From NCBI RefSeq assembly GCF_002904335.1, contig NZ_PPHF01000074.1:248001-312000 (forward strand): a stretch of DNA of 64,000 nucleotides. Direction: 5' to 3'. Numbering within the stretch: position 1 is the first letter of the stretch; each line of letters opens with the position of its first letter. The translations under genes and the position numbers were made by a program. This document shows, one piece after another, positions 8,008 through 16,567 of this stretch. Below the pieces are notes generated by a model that saw only the letters and a program-made list of their open reading frames with translations, made no database searches and had not been told where the DNA came from. The stretch is from Amycolatopsis sp. CA-126428. Lineage in GTDB: Bacteria > Actinomycetota > Actinomycetes > Mycobacteriales > Pseudonocardiaceae.

Positions 8008-8565
8008 ATGACCAGCGCGACCACCTACCCCCAGCTGACCGGCGAATACACCATCGACCCCGCGCACTCGCGGATCGGGTTCGTCGCCCGGCACGCCATG
8101 GTGACCAAGGTGCGCGGCAGCTTCAACGAGTTCACCGGCTCCGCCAGCATCGACGGCGACGCGCCGGAGAAGTCGTCTGCCCAGGTCACCATCCAGGCCC
8201 ACAGCATCGACACCCGCAACGCCGACCGCGACGGGCACCTGAAGAGCAACGACTTCCTGGCGATGGACGAGTACCCGCAGATCACCTTCGCCTCGACCGA
8301 GATCAAGCAGACCGGCGAGACCAGCTTCGAGGTCACCGGTGACCTGACCGTCAAGGACGTCACCCGTTCGGTGACCATCCCGATCGAGTTCGAGGGCGCC
8401 GCGAAGGACCCGTTCGGCAACGACCGCATCGGCTTCGAAGGCTCCACCACGATCAGCCGCAAGGACTACGGCATCACCTGGAACGCCGCCCTCGAGACCG
8501 GTGGCGTGCTGGTGAGCGACAAGGTCACGCTGGAGTTCGAGATCTCCGCGATCAAGTCCGCCTGA
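8008..8565 (+). CDS. YceI-family polyisoprenoid-binding lipocalin-like protein
   Basis: A 185-residue YceI-fold beta-barrel that binds isoprenoid lipids such as quinones. The family hallmarks are seen in order: WTIDPAHS-like YTIDPAHSRIGFVARHAMVTKVRGSF, the HLKSNDFLAMDEYPQITF block, and a C-terminal GFEGSTTISRKDYGITWNAALETGG ending VLVSDKVTLEFEISA. There is no signal peptide, as in many actinobacterial members, so it is predicted to be cytosolic. AGGAGAG at 7991-7997 precedes the ATG. Its neighbours, MarR and hydroquinone reductase, support a role in quinone handling. Confidence 0.93.
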   Translation: MTSATTYPQLTGEYTIDPAHSRIGFVARHAMVTKVRGSFNEFTGSASIDGDAPEKSSAQVTIQAHSIDTRNADRDGHLKSNDFLAMDEYPQITFASTEIKQTGETSFEVTGDLTVKDVTRSVTIPIEFEGAAKDPFGNDRIGFEGSTTISRKDYGITWNAALETGGVLVSDKVTLEFEISAIKSA

Positions 8566-8574
8566 TCCGGGGAG

Positions 8575-8599
8575 CGGGAACCGGGCTCACCGGTTCCCG
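8575..8599. terminator. Hairpin between convergent yceI and tetR
   Basis: A 10-bp perfect stem (CGGGAACCGG / CCGGTTCCCG) with a 5-nt loop begins 10 bp after the yceI stop and includes the final codons of the convergent tetR. Confidence 0.65.
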
Positions 8600-9189
8600 T
8601 TCGCCCGCAGGTTTTCGATGCCGACGTCGAGCGCCGCTTCGAGGTGATCGATGCGGCCGGTCGACAGCATCACCACCACGCCGCCCTGGATGCCGGCCAG
8701 CAGGGCGGCGGCCGCGCGCCCGGCGTCCAGGTCCGGGCCGACCTCGCCGTCCTTCTGCAGGTGGCGGATGCCGGCCTCGATCTCGTCCTGCCAGCGCCGC
8801 AGCAGTTCGGTCACCACCGCCTGCGCGCCCGGCGTCACGCGGCCGAGCTGGGAGAGCAGCACGTTGAGCGGGCAGTGCCGGCCACGGCTGTCGTAGTGCG
8901 AGACGACCGTGTCGCGCCACCGCCGCCACGCCGGCCACGACGTCAGGCTGCCCAGCTGGGGCTGCTGGACCGCCAGGACCTGGTCGGCCTCGTAGCGCGC
9001 GACCGCCAGCAGGAGCTCTTCCTTGCCGTCCGGGAAGTAGTGGAACAGCTGGCTCTTGCTGGTCCCCGTCCGGGCCCGGACGTCGTCGAGCGTCGTGACG
9101 GCGACCCCGCGCTCACGGATCTCCGCCGCGGCGCCTTCGACGATCCGCTGCCGCGTCGCGGCGCCCTTCGGGGTCAGCTTTGGACTCAC
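8587..9189 (-). CDS. TetR-family regulator, AcrR/TetR_C-like
   Basis: A 200-residue repressor. The DNA-binding domain is near residues 10-60 (RQRIVEGAAAEIRERGVAVTTLDDVRARTGTSKSQLFHYFPDGKEELL), and the ligand domain contains RGRHCPLNVLLSQLGRV. The start is GTG at 9189 (SPKLTPKG). It is divergent from the pentapeptide-type gene with 44 bp between starts, and an inverted repeat TGGAC-N6-GTCCA covers its own start codon, so autoregulation and control of the divergent gene are likely. The ligand is unknown. Confidence 0.88.
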   Translation of the reverse strand: MSPKLTPKGAATRQRIVEGAAAEIRERGVAVTTLDDVRARTGTSKSQLFHYFPDGKEELLLAVARYEADQVLAVQQPQLGSLTSWPAWRRWRDTVVSHYDSRGRHCPLNVLLSQLGRVTPGAQAVVTELLRRWQDEIEAGIRHLQKDGEVGPDLDAGRAAAALLAGIQGGVVVMLSTGRIDHLEAALDVGIENLRANGNR

Positions 9190-9196
9190 AGGTCCA
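9181..9196. promoter_or_regulatory. Inverted repeat TGGAC-N6-GTCCA over tetR start
   Basis: Perfect 5-bp arms separated by 6 bp span the GTG start of the TetR gene within the divergent promoter. It is a probable autoregulatory operator. Confidence 0.5.
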
Positions 9197-9233
9197 CTTT
9201 AATTCGCTGGCCGGCCCCGGGAGAATTCCGGGT

Positions 9234-10172
9234 ATGTCCACGGTGACGCCGTTGGCGATCCTGGCGCTGATCGGCGCCGTGTCCGGATCGGTCACGGCGT
9301 GGCTGCTCCTGCGCCGCGACCGGCCCGCCGAGGTGCTGATCCCGTCGGCGCCCCCGGAGCCCGTGCCCGGGGAAGTCGCTGCTCGGCTGGTGGCCGACGA
9401 GCGCGCCGCCCGGCTGGCCGCGCTGGCCTCCTTCGCCCGGCAGGCCGACGCCGACCCCGACCTGCGCCAGGAGTGCGTCGGCGAGATCCTCACCCAGTTC
9501 CGGTCCGGCCGGCCGGACCCGCCGGCCTGGCAGGCCGAACTGTGGCGGCTCCTGCTGCCGCACCTGCGCCCCGGGTCCCCGTGGTTCTGGCCGGGGATGG
9601 ACCTCGAGCTGGACGGCTTGGTGCTGCACGCGGTCGACCTCCGTGGCTGCGAAGTCCGCGACGCGCGCTTCCACGCCGTGCGTTTCGTCGGCGACGCCCG
9701 CTTCGGCGAAGCGGTCTTCACCGGCTTGGTGAGCTTCGAGGGATCCTGCTTCGCCCGCCACGCCCTCTTCGGCAGCACACGGTTCGGGACGGGCGCCGAC
9801 TTCGAGGACGCGACCTTCACCGGCACAGCCGACTTCACCGGCGTCACCGCCGGCGGCCCGATGTGGTTCGACGCCGCCCGGTTCTCGGCCCGCACGGACT
9901 TCCCCGCGGCGGCCTTCGGTGACGACGTCTCGTTCGAGGCGACCGGGTTCGCCGGCCGCACGCTCTTCTCCGGCAGCCGGTTCGCCGCCGGAGCTCACTT
10001 CACCCGAGCCCGCTTCGGCGGCCACGCGGACTTCACGGCCGCGACGGCGGGCGGGTTCGACTTCACCGGGGCCCAGGTCCGGTTGAACGCACGCGTCCTC
10101 CGGACCTGGCCGCCGGGCTGGGCACCCGGCGAACCCGAGCCGCGGCGGTGGGCCGGCCTCACTCGGCTCTGA
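9234..10172 (+). CDS. Membrane-anchored pentapeptide-repeat-like protein
   Basis: 312 residues. One N-terminal hydrophobic helix (residues ~5-25, LAILALIGAVSGSVTAWLLL) is followed by a helical segment, then from ~135 to ~285 a run of degenerate pentapeptides centred on F or L (ARFHAVRFVGDARFGEAVFTG, then ADFEDATFTGTADFTG and similar). Such runs fold as a right-handed quadrilateral beta-helix. The architecture (TM, linker, repeats) is common and mostly uncharacterised in actinobacteria. The last 14 bp overlap the end of the convergent GH31 gene. It is paired with the divergent TetR. No biochemical role can be assigned. Confidence 0.8.
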   Translation: MSTVTPLAILALIGAVSGSVTAWLLLRRDRPAEVLIPSAPPEPVPGEVAARLVADERAARLAALASFARQADADPDLRQECVGEILTQFRSGRPDPPAWQAELWRLLLPHLRPGSPWFWPGMDLELDGLVLHAVDLRGCEVRDARFHAVRFVGDARFGEAVFTGLVSFEGSCFARHALFGSTRFGTGADFEDATFTGTADFTGVTAGGPMWFDAARFSARTDFPAAAFGDDVSFEATGFAGRTLFSGSRFAAGAHFTRARFGGHADFTAATAGGFDFTGAQVRLNARVLRTWPPGWAPGEPEPRRWAGLTRL

Positions 10173-12162
10173 TCGGCAGGTCCGCCCCGTTTCGGAGGAA
10201 CACCGGGATCCGCTCCGGCGGGGCCGCCGCCTCGACCCACTCGCCGCCTTCGTGCCGGCTGCCGGTCACCGCGTCCGTCCAGGACGCCCCGGCCGGCAGG
10301 TACACTCGGCGCGTGGTGACGCCCGGCTCGAGCACCGGCGCCACCAGCACGTCCGGCCCGAGGAGGAACTGGTCGTCCACGTCCCAGGCCGCCGGGTCCA
10401 CCGGGAAGTCGACGAACACGGGCCGCATCGGGGGGATGCCCTGCTCGTGCGCGACCCGCATCTGCTCCATCAGGTACGGCCGCAGCCGCTCCCGCAGCCG
10501 CAGCGACGCCGTGATCGACTCATACGCCGAAGAACCGAACGACCAGACCTCGTTGGGGCCGCCGGTCATCTCCGGCCCGAACGCCGGGCGCGGGTCGCGG
10601 AAGCCGTGCAGGCGGAACAGCGGGCAGAACACCCCGTAGGAGAACCAGCGGACCATCAGCTCCCGGTACTCCGGCGAGTCCGGGTCGCCACCGTGGAAGC
10701 CGCCGATGTCCGTCGTCCACCAGGGGATTCCGGCCAGCGCCACGTTCAGCCCGGCCCGGACCTGCGCCCGCAGCGACGCCCACGTCGCCCCGACGTCACC
10801 CGACCAGAGCGCCGCCCCGAAGCGCTGGCTGCCCGCCCACGCCGAGCGGGACAGCAGCACCACTTCGTCGTCGCCCTCCGCGCGGATGCCGTCGTGGAAC
10901 GTCTGCGCGTTGACCTGCGGGTAGAGGTTGAACACCTCCGCACCCGGGCCGGCGTGGAAGCCGAGGTTGTGGGGGTGGCCCGGCTGGATCTCCGGCTCGT
11001 CGCCGTCCAGCCACCACGCGCGCACGCCCAGGTCGTAGTAGTTCTCCTTGACCTTGCTCCAGACGAACCGCCGGGCCTCCGGGTTGGTCGCGTCGTAGAA
11101 CGCCACCGGCATCTCGACGCCGAACCCCTTGTCCTTCCACGGCGCGTGCGCCGGGACGCCGCTCTCGGCGGCGACCAGCAGCCCCCGTTCCTGCAGCTCG
11201 CGGTAGTTCTCCGAGAGCGGGTTCACCGACGGCCACACCGAGACCATGAGCTTCACGCCGAGCTCGGACAGCTCGCACACCAGCCCGGCCGGGTCGGGCC
11301 ACTCGGCCGGGTCGAACTTCCAGTCGCCGAGGTGCGTCCAGTGGAAGAAGTCCGCCACGATCACCGACAGCGGCAGCCCGCGGTCGTGGTACTCCCGCGC
11401 GACGGCGAGCAGCTCCTCCTGGGTGCGGTAGCGCAGCTTCGACTGCCAGAACCCGGCCGCCCACTCCGGCAGCATCGGCGCGTGGCCGGTCGCGTCGGCG
11501 TAGTGGCCGAGGATCTGGCGCGGACCGTCGCCGGTGGTGATCCAGTAGTCCAGCTGACGCGCGTCGTCGGCGACCCAGCGGGTGCCGTTCGCGGCCAGCT
11601 CGACCCGGCCGACGGCGGGACTGTTCCACAGGAACCCGTAGCCCCGGCTGGAAAGCAGGAACGGCACCGACACCTCGGCGTTGCGCTGCACCAGGTCGAG
11701 CACGAGGCCCTTCTGGTCGAGCCGGCCGTGCGTGTGCTGCCCGAGCCCGAAGAGCCGCTCGTCGTCGTAGGCGCTGAAGCGCTGTTCCAGCCGGCCGTAG
11801 CCGTTGCGCGAGGGCATGAACAGCCGCGCGCCGGGCCACCAGAAGTGCGCGCGCTGCTCGGCCAGGAGCTCCTCGCCGGTCTCGGTGCGGACGAACCGCA
11901 GCTGCGCGTCGATGCCGGTGTCGGTGTCGGCGATCTCGACGATCGCGGTGAGCGCGCCGTTGACGACCCGGCCGGTCCGCCCCTCGACCGAGGCGGTGGC
12001 GGCGGACGGCTTCGCGGGCAGCAGCGCCCCCGGGACGTCGTCGAGGATGCGGTGCCGGCCGGCCCGCACGCGCAGGCTGCCGTCGCCCCACGGCTCGATG
12101 CGCAGCACCTCGTGCCGCACGCTGACTTCGAGCGAGCGGCCGTCTTCGGTCGTGGCGATCAC
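10159..12162 (-). CDS. GH31 alpha-xylosidase/alpha-glucosidase, intracellular
   Basis: Retaining exo-alpha-glycosidase of family GH31, 667 residues, without a signal peptide, so it acts on imported oligosaccharides. An N-terminal beta-sandwich (~1-240) precedes the (beta/alpha)8 barrel. The nucleophile is Asp386 in AWWLDGDEPE and the likely acid/base is Asp456 in ALWSGDVGATW; a typical RLHGFRDPRPAFGP loop and C-terminal beta domains follow. The WWLDGDEPE form resembles the xyloglucan alpha-xylosidase branch more than plain maltases, so alpha-xylosidase is my preferred but not certain specificity. AAGGAGA precedes the ATG. It is the last gene of a LacI-headed operon with an ABC sugar importer, 19 bp after the permease. 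Confidence 0.88.
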   Translation of the reverse strand: MIATTEDGRSLEVSVRHEVLRIEPWGDGSLRVRAGRHRILDDVPGALLPAKPSAATASVEGRTGRVVNGALTAIVEIADTDTGIDAQLRFVRTETGEELLAEQRAHFWWPGARLFMPSRNGYGRLEQRFSAYDDERLFGLGQHTHGRLDQKGLVLDLVQRNAEVSVPFLLSSRGYGFLWNSPAVGRVELAANGTRWVADDARQLDYWITTGDGPRQILGHYADATGHAPMLPEWAAGFWQSKLRYRTQEELLAVAREYHDRGLPLSVIVADFFHWTHLGDWKFDPAEWPDPAGLVCELSELGVKLMVSVWPSVNPLSENYRELQERGLLVAAESGVPAHAPWKDKGFGVEMPVAFYDATNPEARRFVWSKVKENYYDLGVRAWWLDGDEPEIQPGHPHNLGFHAGPGAEVFNLYPQVNAQTFHDGIRAEGDDEVVLLSRSAWAGSQRFGAALWSGDVGATWASLRAQVRAGLNVALAGIPWWTTDIGGFHGGDPDSPEYRELMVRWFSYGVFCPLFRLHGFRDPRPAFGPEMTGGPNEVWSFGSSAYESITASLRLRERLRPYLMEQMRVAHEQGIPPMRPVFVDFPVDPAAWDVDDQFLLGPDVLVAPVLEPGVTTRRVYLPAGASWTDAVTGSRHEGGEWVEAAAPPERIPVFLRNGADLPIRAE

Positions 12163-12181
12163 GAGGTCTCCTTGAGGGAAA

Positions 12182-12997
12182 TCAGTCTTTGACGGCGCCG
12201 CTGGTCAGCCCGGCGACGACGTAGCGCTGGGCGACGACCAGCAGGACGGCCGCGGGGATCGCGGCGAGGACGGCGGTGGCCATGATCCCGTTCCAGTCGG
12301 CGGACTGGTTGCCGACGAACCGGTAGATGCCCACGGTGATGGGCTCGAACGACTGCCCGGTGGTCAGGGTGACGGCGAACAGGAAGTCCGCCCAGGCGAA
12401 CAGGAACGAGAACAGCCCGGCGGTGACCAGCGCGTTGCGGCTGACCGGCAGGATGATCGAGGCGAAGGTGCGCCAGTACCCGGCACCGTCCACCCGGGAC
12501 GCTTCGGTCAGCTCCTTCGGCACGGAGATCATGAACGCCCGCAGCAGCAGGATGGCGAACGGGATGGTCGCGGTGGAGTCGGCGAGCACCAGCCCGAGGT
12601 AGTTGTCGATCAGGCCGAGGTTGCTGAACACGGTGTAGAGCGCGTTGGCCATCACGATGCCCGGGATCATCTGCACGATGAGCAGCACGAACACCAGGCC
12701 TGCGCCGCCGCGCACCTTGAGCTGGGCCAGCGCGTACGACGCGGGTGCCGCCACCAGCAGCGACACGAGCACCGTGCCGAGCGCGACGACGACGCTGGAG
12801 AGCAGGTTCGGTCCCTGCGTCGAGACGGCCTTGCGGTAGCCGTCCAGCGTGCCGCCGGCGGGGAAGAACGCGGGGTCCGGGCGCAGCAGCGCGCCGCTGG
12901 GCTGCAGCGAGGCGTTGACCATCCAGTACAGCGGGAACAGCAGCACCGCGACGATCAGCACGCCGAGCACGGTCCGCGGCCAGTTCGCCGTCCTCAT
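12182..12997 (-). CDS. Sugar ABC transporter permease, MalG/CUT1 type
   Basis: Inner-membrane permease of a CUT1 oligosaccharide importer, 271 residues with six predicted TM helices. The start is ATG at 12997 (MRTANWPRTVLGVLIVAVLL). The ATPase-contact EAA loop reads EASRVDGAGYWRTFASIILP (~residue 175). The C-terminus ends AGLTSGAVKD, a common CUT1 ending. Its start overlaps the stop of the partner permease by 4 bases, indicating translational coupling. No ATPase gene is present; such operons usually share a distant MsiK-type ATPase. Confidence 0.93.
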   Translation of the reverse strand: MRTANWPRTVLGVLIVAVLLFPLYWMVNASLQPSGALLRPDPAFFPAGGTLDGYRKAVSTQGPNLLSSVVVALGTVLVSLLVAAPASYALAQLKVRGGAGLVFVLLIVQMIPGIVMANALYTVFSNLGLIDNYLGLVLADSTATIPFAILLLRAFMISVPKELTEASRVDGAGYWRTFASIILPVSRNALVTAGLFSFLFAWADFLFAVTLTTGQSFEPITVGIYRFVGNQSADWNGIMATAVLAAIPAAVLLVVAQRYVVAGLTSGAVKD

Positions 12998-13932
12998 GCC
13001 GCCTCCGCCAGGGTCGCCTTCGCCGAACGCAGGTAGAGCAGCCCGAAGACCGTCGCCACCACGATGAGGACGTTGCCGACCGCGGCGCCCTGCCCGAACG
13101 CGAAGTCCTGGAAGGACAGCCGGTAGGACCACGTGGTGAGCGTCTGGGTCGAGCCGGCCGGACCGCCGCCGGTGACGACCATGATCACGTCGAACACCTT
13201 GATCGTGTAGACCAGCCCGAGCATGAGCACGATCCCGGTGACCGGCCGCAGCAGCGGCCAGGTGACGTGCCGGAACCGCTGCCACGCCCCGGCGCCGTCC
13301 AGCGCCGCGGCTTCGTAGAGCGACGCCGGGATCGCGCGCAGGCCGCCGTGCAGGATCACCAGGTTGAACGGGATGCCGATCCAGATGTTGGTGATGATCA
13401 CCGCCGGCAGCGCCCAGCTCGTGCTGCTCAGCCACGGCACCGCGTCGAACCCGAGGAACCGCAGGCCCGCGTTGAGCACGCCGTGGTCCTGGTCGAACAT
13501 CCACCGCCAGACCGCGCCGCTGACCACCAGCGGCAGCAGCCACGGCAGCAGGAGCAGCGACCGCAGCAGCGCGCTGCCGAGGAAGCGGCCGTTGAAGAAC
13601 ACCGCGAGCGCCAGGCCGATGCCGAACTGGAAGACGATCGACCCGGCGGTGAACAGCGCCGTGTTGAGCGCCGCCGTCGAGAACAGCGGGTTGTTCAGCA
13701 CGGCCGAGTAGTTCTCGATGCCGACGAAAGGTGCTTCGCCGGTGTAGAACGACTTCACCGTGTAGTTCTGCGTGCTCATCACCAGGTTCGCGGCCAGCGG
13801 GTAGCCGAAGAACACGACGACGTAGGCCAGCGCCGGCAGCAGGAACGCCCACGCGGCGAACCGGTTGTCCCGGCGGGACTTCCGGCTCGCGCGGGATGCC
13901 GCCGAGACCGTCGGGGCGGCGGCGACCGTCAC
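12994..13932 (-). CDS. Sugar ABC transporter permease, MalF/CUT1 type
   Basis: Partner inner-membrane permease, 312 residues, with a basic N-terminus (SRASRKSRRDNRFAAWAF) and six TM segments. The EAA motif is EAAALDGAGAWQRFRHVTWP. The GTG start at 13932 overlaps the stop codon of the binding-protein gene (GTGA), and the stop overlaps the next permease. Sequence upstream of this start in the same frame is shadow of the binding protein. It carries the oligosaccharide delivered by the lipoprotein at 13929-15161. Confidence 0.93.
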   Translation of the reverse strand: MTVAAAPTVSAASRASRKSRRDNRFAAWAFLLPALAYVVVFFGYPLAANLVMSTQNYTVKSFYTGEAPFVGIENYSAVLNNPLFSTAALNTALFTAGSIVFQFGIGLALAVFFNGRFLGSALLRSLLLLPWLLPLVVSGAVWRWMFDQDHGVLNAGLRFLGFDAVPWLSSTSWALPAVIITNIWIGIPFNLVILHGGLRAIPASLYEAAALDGAGAWQRFRHVTWPLLRPVTGIVLMLGLVYTIKVFDVIMVVTGGGPAGSTQTLTTWSYRLSFQDFAFGQGAAVGNVLIVVATVFGLLYLRSAKATLAEAA

Positions 13933-15161
13933 GAGCCGCTCGCCTGCTGGGCGGCCTTGAGGGCCTGGTCGACCGGCGTCTTCCCGGTCAGCGCCGCCTG
14001 GAGCGCGTCGGCCAGCGCCTGCGAGACCTTGGGGTACTTCTCGCCGAGTTCGGCGGTGCGGGAGCGGGCCGTGCCGACCTCGTCGACGAACGCCTGCATC
14101 GCCGGCTGCTCGGTGCCGAACTTCTGGGCGGTGGCCGTCTTCGACGGGATGTAGGCGTGCGCCTTGCTCCACTCGAGCATCGTCGGCTCGGAGAGGATGC
14201 AGGAGAGCACCTTGCCGGCGGCCTGCTGCGCGGGACCGCTGGTCACCGGCACGGTGCCGACCTCACCGCCGAGGGCGACCACCGGCTTGCCGCCGGCCTG
14301 GGGGACCGGGATCGGCACGACGCCGTAGTGCAGCGACTTCTGCTCGTCGAGCCGGGCGATGTTCCACGAACCGTTGATCATCATCGCCGTGTTGCCGCTG
14401 ACGAACTGGTCGGCGACGTCGTTCTGGCTCCAGGTCACCACGGACTTCGACGCCGAACCGGAGTTCACCAGGCCGGTGACGTACTGCAGCGCCTGCGTCG
14501 CCTGCGGCGAGTCCAATTGCGACAGTTCGGCGCCGTTGCTCCAGAAGAACGGCAGGAACTGCCAGGTGCCCTCTTCCGAGGAGATGGCGGAGAAGGAGAG
14601 GCCGTACTTGCCGTCCTTGGTCAGCTTCGCCGCGGCGGCCTTCAGCTCGTCCCACGTCTTCGGCGGCTCGACGCCCGCGGCCTGCAGGAGGTCCTTGTTG
14701 TAGATCAGCGCGAGGCCGTTGACACCGGGGGCGACGCCGTACAGCTTGTCCTGGTAGGTGCCGGCCTTGGCGATGCCCGGGTAGTAGCCGTCGGTGGTGA
14801 TGCCGTAGTCGGTCAGCGGGGTCAGCGCGCCGGTGGCGGCGACCTGCTGCAGCGTCGGGTTGTCGGTGAAGAGCAGGTTCGGCAGCGTCTTCGAGCTGGC
14901 GCCCTGCAGGACCTTCGGCAGCATCTGGCTGGTCGGCACCTTCTGGCGCTCGATCTTGATCCCGGTCTGCGTGGCGCAGGTGTCGAGGATCTTCTGCCAG
15001 GCGGCGGATCCCTGCTCGTCGGCGTAGTAGTCGAGCTCGGTGATGGACGTGGCGGCCGGAGCGCCGGCGCCGTTCGACGCGGACGGGGCCGGGCTGGGGC
15101 TGCAGGCGGCCAGCAACGCGGCGCTCGCGGTCAGCACGAGGGCGCGACAGGCTACGGACAT
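13929..15161 (-). CDS. Sugar-binding lipoprotein of CUT1 ABC importer
   Basis: Extracytoplasmic solute-binding protein, 410 residues. A lipoprotein signal (MSVACRALVLTASAALLAAC, acylated Cys in LLAAC) is followed by a Ser/Pro/Ala linker and a family-1 binding fold (TLPNLLFTDNPTLQQVAATGALTPL; SWNIARLDEQKSLHYGVVPIP). An AAGGAG ribosome site lies 7 nt before the ATG. It begins 52 bp after the LacI gene on the same strand and precedes two permeases and GH31, so it likely binds xylo- or gluco-oligosaccharides. Confidence 0.93.
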   Translation of the reverse strand: MSVACRALVLTASAALLAACSPSPAPSASNGAGAPAATSITELDYYADEQGSAAWQKILDTCATQTGIKIERQKVPTSQMLPKVLQGASSKTLPNLLFTDNPTLQQVAATGALTPLTDYGITTDGYYPGIAKAGTYQDKLYGVAPGVNGLALIYNKDLLQAAGVEPPKTWDELKAAAAKLTKDGKYGLSFSAISSEEGTWQFLPFFWSNGAELSQLDSPQATQALQYVTGLVNSGSASKSVVTWSQNDVADQFVSGNTAMMINGSWNIARLDEQKSLHYGVVPIPVPQAGGKPVVALGGEVGTVPVTSGPAQQAAGKVLSCILSEPTMLEWSKAHAYIPSKTATAQKFGTEQPAMQAFVDEVGTARSRTAELGEKYPKVSQALADALQAALTGKTPVDQALKAAQQASGS

Positions 15162-15213
15162 GGTGATTCTCCTTCGGCGGCGGAGCAGAACCGGGACTGG
15201 TGGGGTGACGGCG

Positions 15214-16221
15214 CTAGGCGCGGGGCGCGGCGGTGCTCTCGCGCCGCGTCAGGCGGGGCCCGAGCAGCCGGACCTCCGGGGTGGTGTGGCCGGCGAGCCG
15301 GCGCATGGTCATTTCGACGGCCTGGGTACCGACCTCCTCGGCCGGGATGGCCACGTTGGTCAGCGAGACGACGTGCTGCTCGGCCATGCTGTCCGGGCAC
15401 ACGGCGATGACCGAGATGTCCTCGGGCACCCGCAGGCCGCGGTGGCGCAGGTCCGACAGCAGCCCGGGCAGCACGGCCTCGTTGTGCACGACCAGGCCGG
15501 TCAGGCCGGGATCGGCGGCGAGCAGCTCGTCGACGCAGGCGCTCACCGCTTCGTAGGAGTGGGCGCACGCGTGGGAGGCCGCACGCAGGTCACGGCTCTT
15601 CGTGGCTTCGTCGAAGCCACGCAGGAACCGCGTCGCGTAACTCGTGCCGCGCCGGTAGACGGCCGGGGACGGGCCGATCAGCGCGATCGAGCGGTGGCCG
15701 AGCTCGGCCAGGTGCGCGACGCAGGCCGACGCCGCCGCGGTGAAGTCGAGGTCGACGCAGCTCAGCCCGGCCGGGTGGTCGGGCACGCCGATGAGCACCA
15801 CCGGCAGGTCGAGGGCCAGCAGCATGGGCACCCGCGGGTCGGCGGTTTCGATGTCCATCACCATCAGGGCGTCGGCGATGGCCGAGGACGCCACCCGCTG
15901 CAGCGCGGCGGGGCCCTCGTCCTTGGTGAGCAGCAGCAGGTCGTGGTCGTGCGCGCGGGCCGCGGTGACCGCCGAGGCGACGAACTCCATCACGACGGCG
16001 ACGTTGAGGTCCGTGCGCAGCGGCACGACCAGCGCGAGCACGTTGGTCTTGCTGCTGGCCAGCGCCCGCGCGCCGGCGTGCGGGTGGTAGCCGAGCTTGC
16101 GGATGCTGTCCTCGACCAGCCGCCGGGTCTTCGGCGAAATCGAACGTTTGCCGCTGATCACGTACGACACCGTGCTGGGGGCGACCCCGGCCGCGTTGGC
16201 GACGTCGTTGATCGTGACCAC
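15214..16221 (-). CDS. LacI-family repressor of the GH31/ABC and GH3 genes
   Basis: 335 residues. The LacI DNA-binding domain is near residues 1-55 (TINDVANAAGVAPSTVSYVISGKRSISPKTRRLVEDSIRKLGYHPH), followed by a periplasmic-binding-like sugar domain (~60-330). The GTG at 16221 is chosen because AGGAGG lies 6 nt upstream and it begins the HTH; an ATG further upstream would add unconserved residues. It heads an operon with the importer and GH31 and is divergent from the secreted GH3. Several TTCGA-based palindromes in the 346-bp intergenic region, one of canonical LacI form, are likely its operators. Confidence 0.9.
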   Translation of the reverse strand: MVTINDVANAAGVAPSTVSYVISGKRSISPKTRRLVEDSIRKLGYHPHAGARALASSKTNVLALVVPLRTDLNVAVVMEFVASAVTAARAHDHDLLLLTKDEGPAALQRVASSAIADALMVMDIETADPRVPMLLALDLPVVLIGVPDHPAGLSCVDLDFTAAASACVAHLAELGHRSIALIGPSPAVYRRGTSYATRFLRGFDEATKSRDLRAASHACAHSYEAVSACVDELLAADPGLTGLVVHNEAVLPGLLSDLRHRGLRVPEDISVIAVCPDSMAEQHVVSLTNVAIPAEEVGTQAVEMTMRRLAGHTTPEVRLLGPRLTRRESTAAPRA

Positions 16222-16339
16222 GGGCGGCCTCCTGAGGCGAGCGAGCGATGCGGTGTCGAAGCGCATCGACGATGGCACGAAGGTAAGTGACACACGCCCG
16301 AAACACAAGCATCATTCGCCGTTCGCCCGCATTCGATTG

Positions 16340-16370
16340 AATTTCGACAACCGAGGTGTTCGTCGAAATT
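16340..16370. promoter_or_regulatory. Inverted repeat AATTTCGAC-N13-GTCGAAATT
   Basis: Perfect 9-bp arms flank a 13-bp spacer between the divergent lacI and GH3 genes. Half-sites share GTCGAA with the better LacI-form operator at 16534. It probably controls the lacI/ABC promoter. Confidence 0.5.
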
Positions 16371-16436
16371 GTCGAACTGTCCTGTTGACGGCTGTTCTTG
16401 CAGCTCAGCAGGTGATTCCGGGGATTCGACCAGGGC

Positions 16437-16456
16437 GCCTGGGAGCGTTCCCAGGC
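16437..16456. repeat. Hairpin GCCTGGGA-N4-TCCCAGGC upstream of GH3 promoter
   Basis: An 8-bp perfect stem with a 4-nt loop lies just 4 bp before the -35 element of the GH3 promoter. No gene ends here, so it may be an activator or repressor site or insulate the promoter from upstream transcription. Confidence 0.35.
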
Positions 16457-16460
16457 ACTC

Positions 16461-16489
16461 TTGACCTGATGCTCACCGGGCTGTAATAG
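16461..16489 (+). promoter_or_regulatory. Sigma-70-type promoter for the secreted GH3 gene
   Basis: -35 TTGACC (16461-16466), 17-bp spacer, -10 TAATAG (16484-16489). This is one of the best housekeeping promoters in the window. The start would be near 16496, giving a ~70-nt leader that contains the LacI-type operator. Confidence 0.65.
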
Positions 16490-16533
16490 TCGGCACGCTC
16501 CCACTCCCTTCGACGCGAATCTTCGTGCCGCGC

Positions 16534-16551
16534 CGTCGAAACGATTCGACG
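16534..16551. promoter_or_regulatory. LacI-type operator CGTCGAA-ACGA-TTCGACG
   Basis: Perfect 7-bp arms around ACGA, with the central CG characteristic of LacI-family sites. It lies in the leader, 16 bp before the GH3 start and downstream of the promoter at 16461, a classic roadblock position. Confidence 0.65.
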
Positions 16552-16567
16552 ATTCCGGAGGCTGTCC

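Noticed and set aside
10159-16221. Missing ABC ATPase as evidence of a broken importer
   Set aside because: Actinobacterial CUT1 importers commonly share a distant MsiK-type ATPase; both sugar importers here lack a local one.
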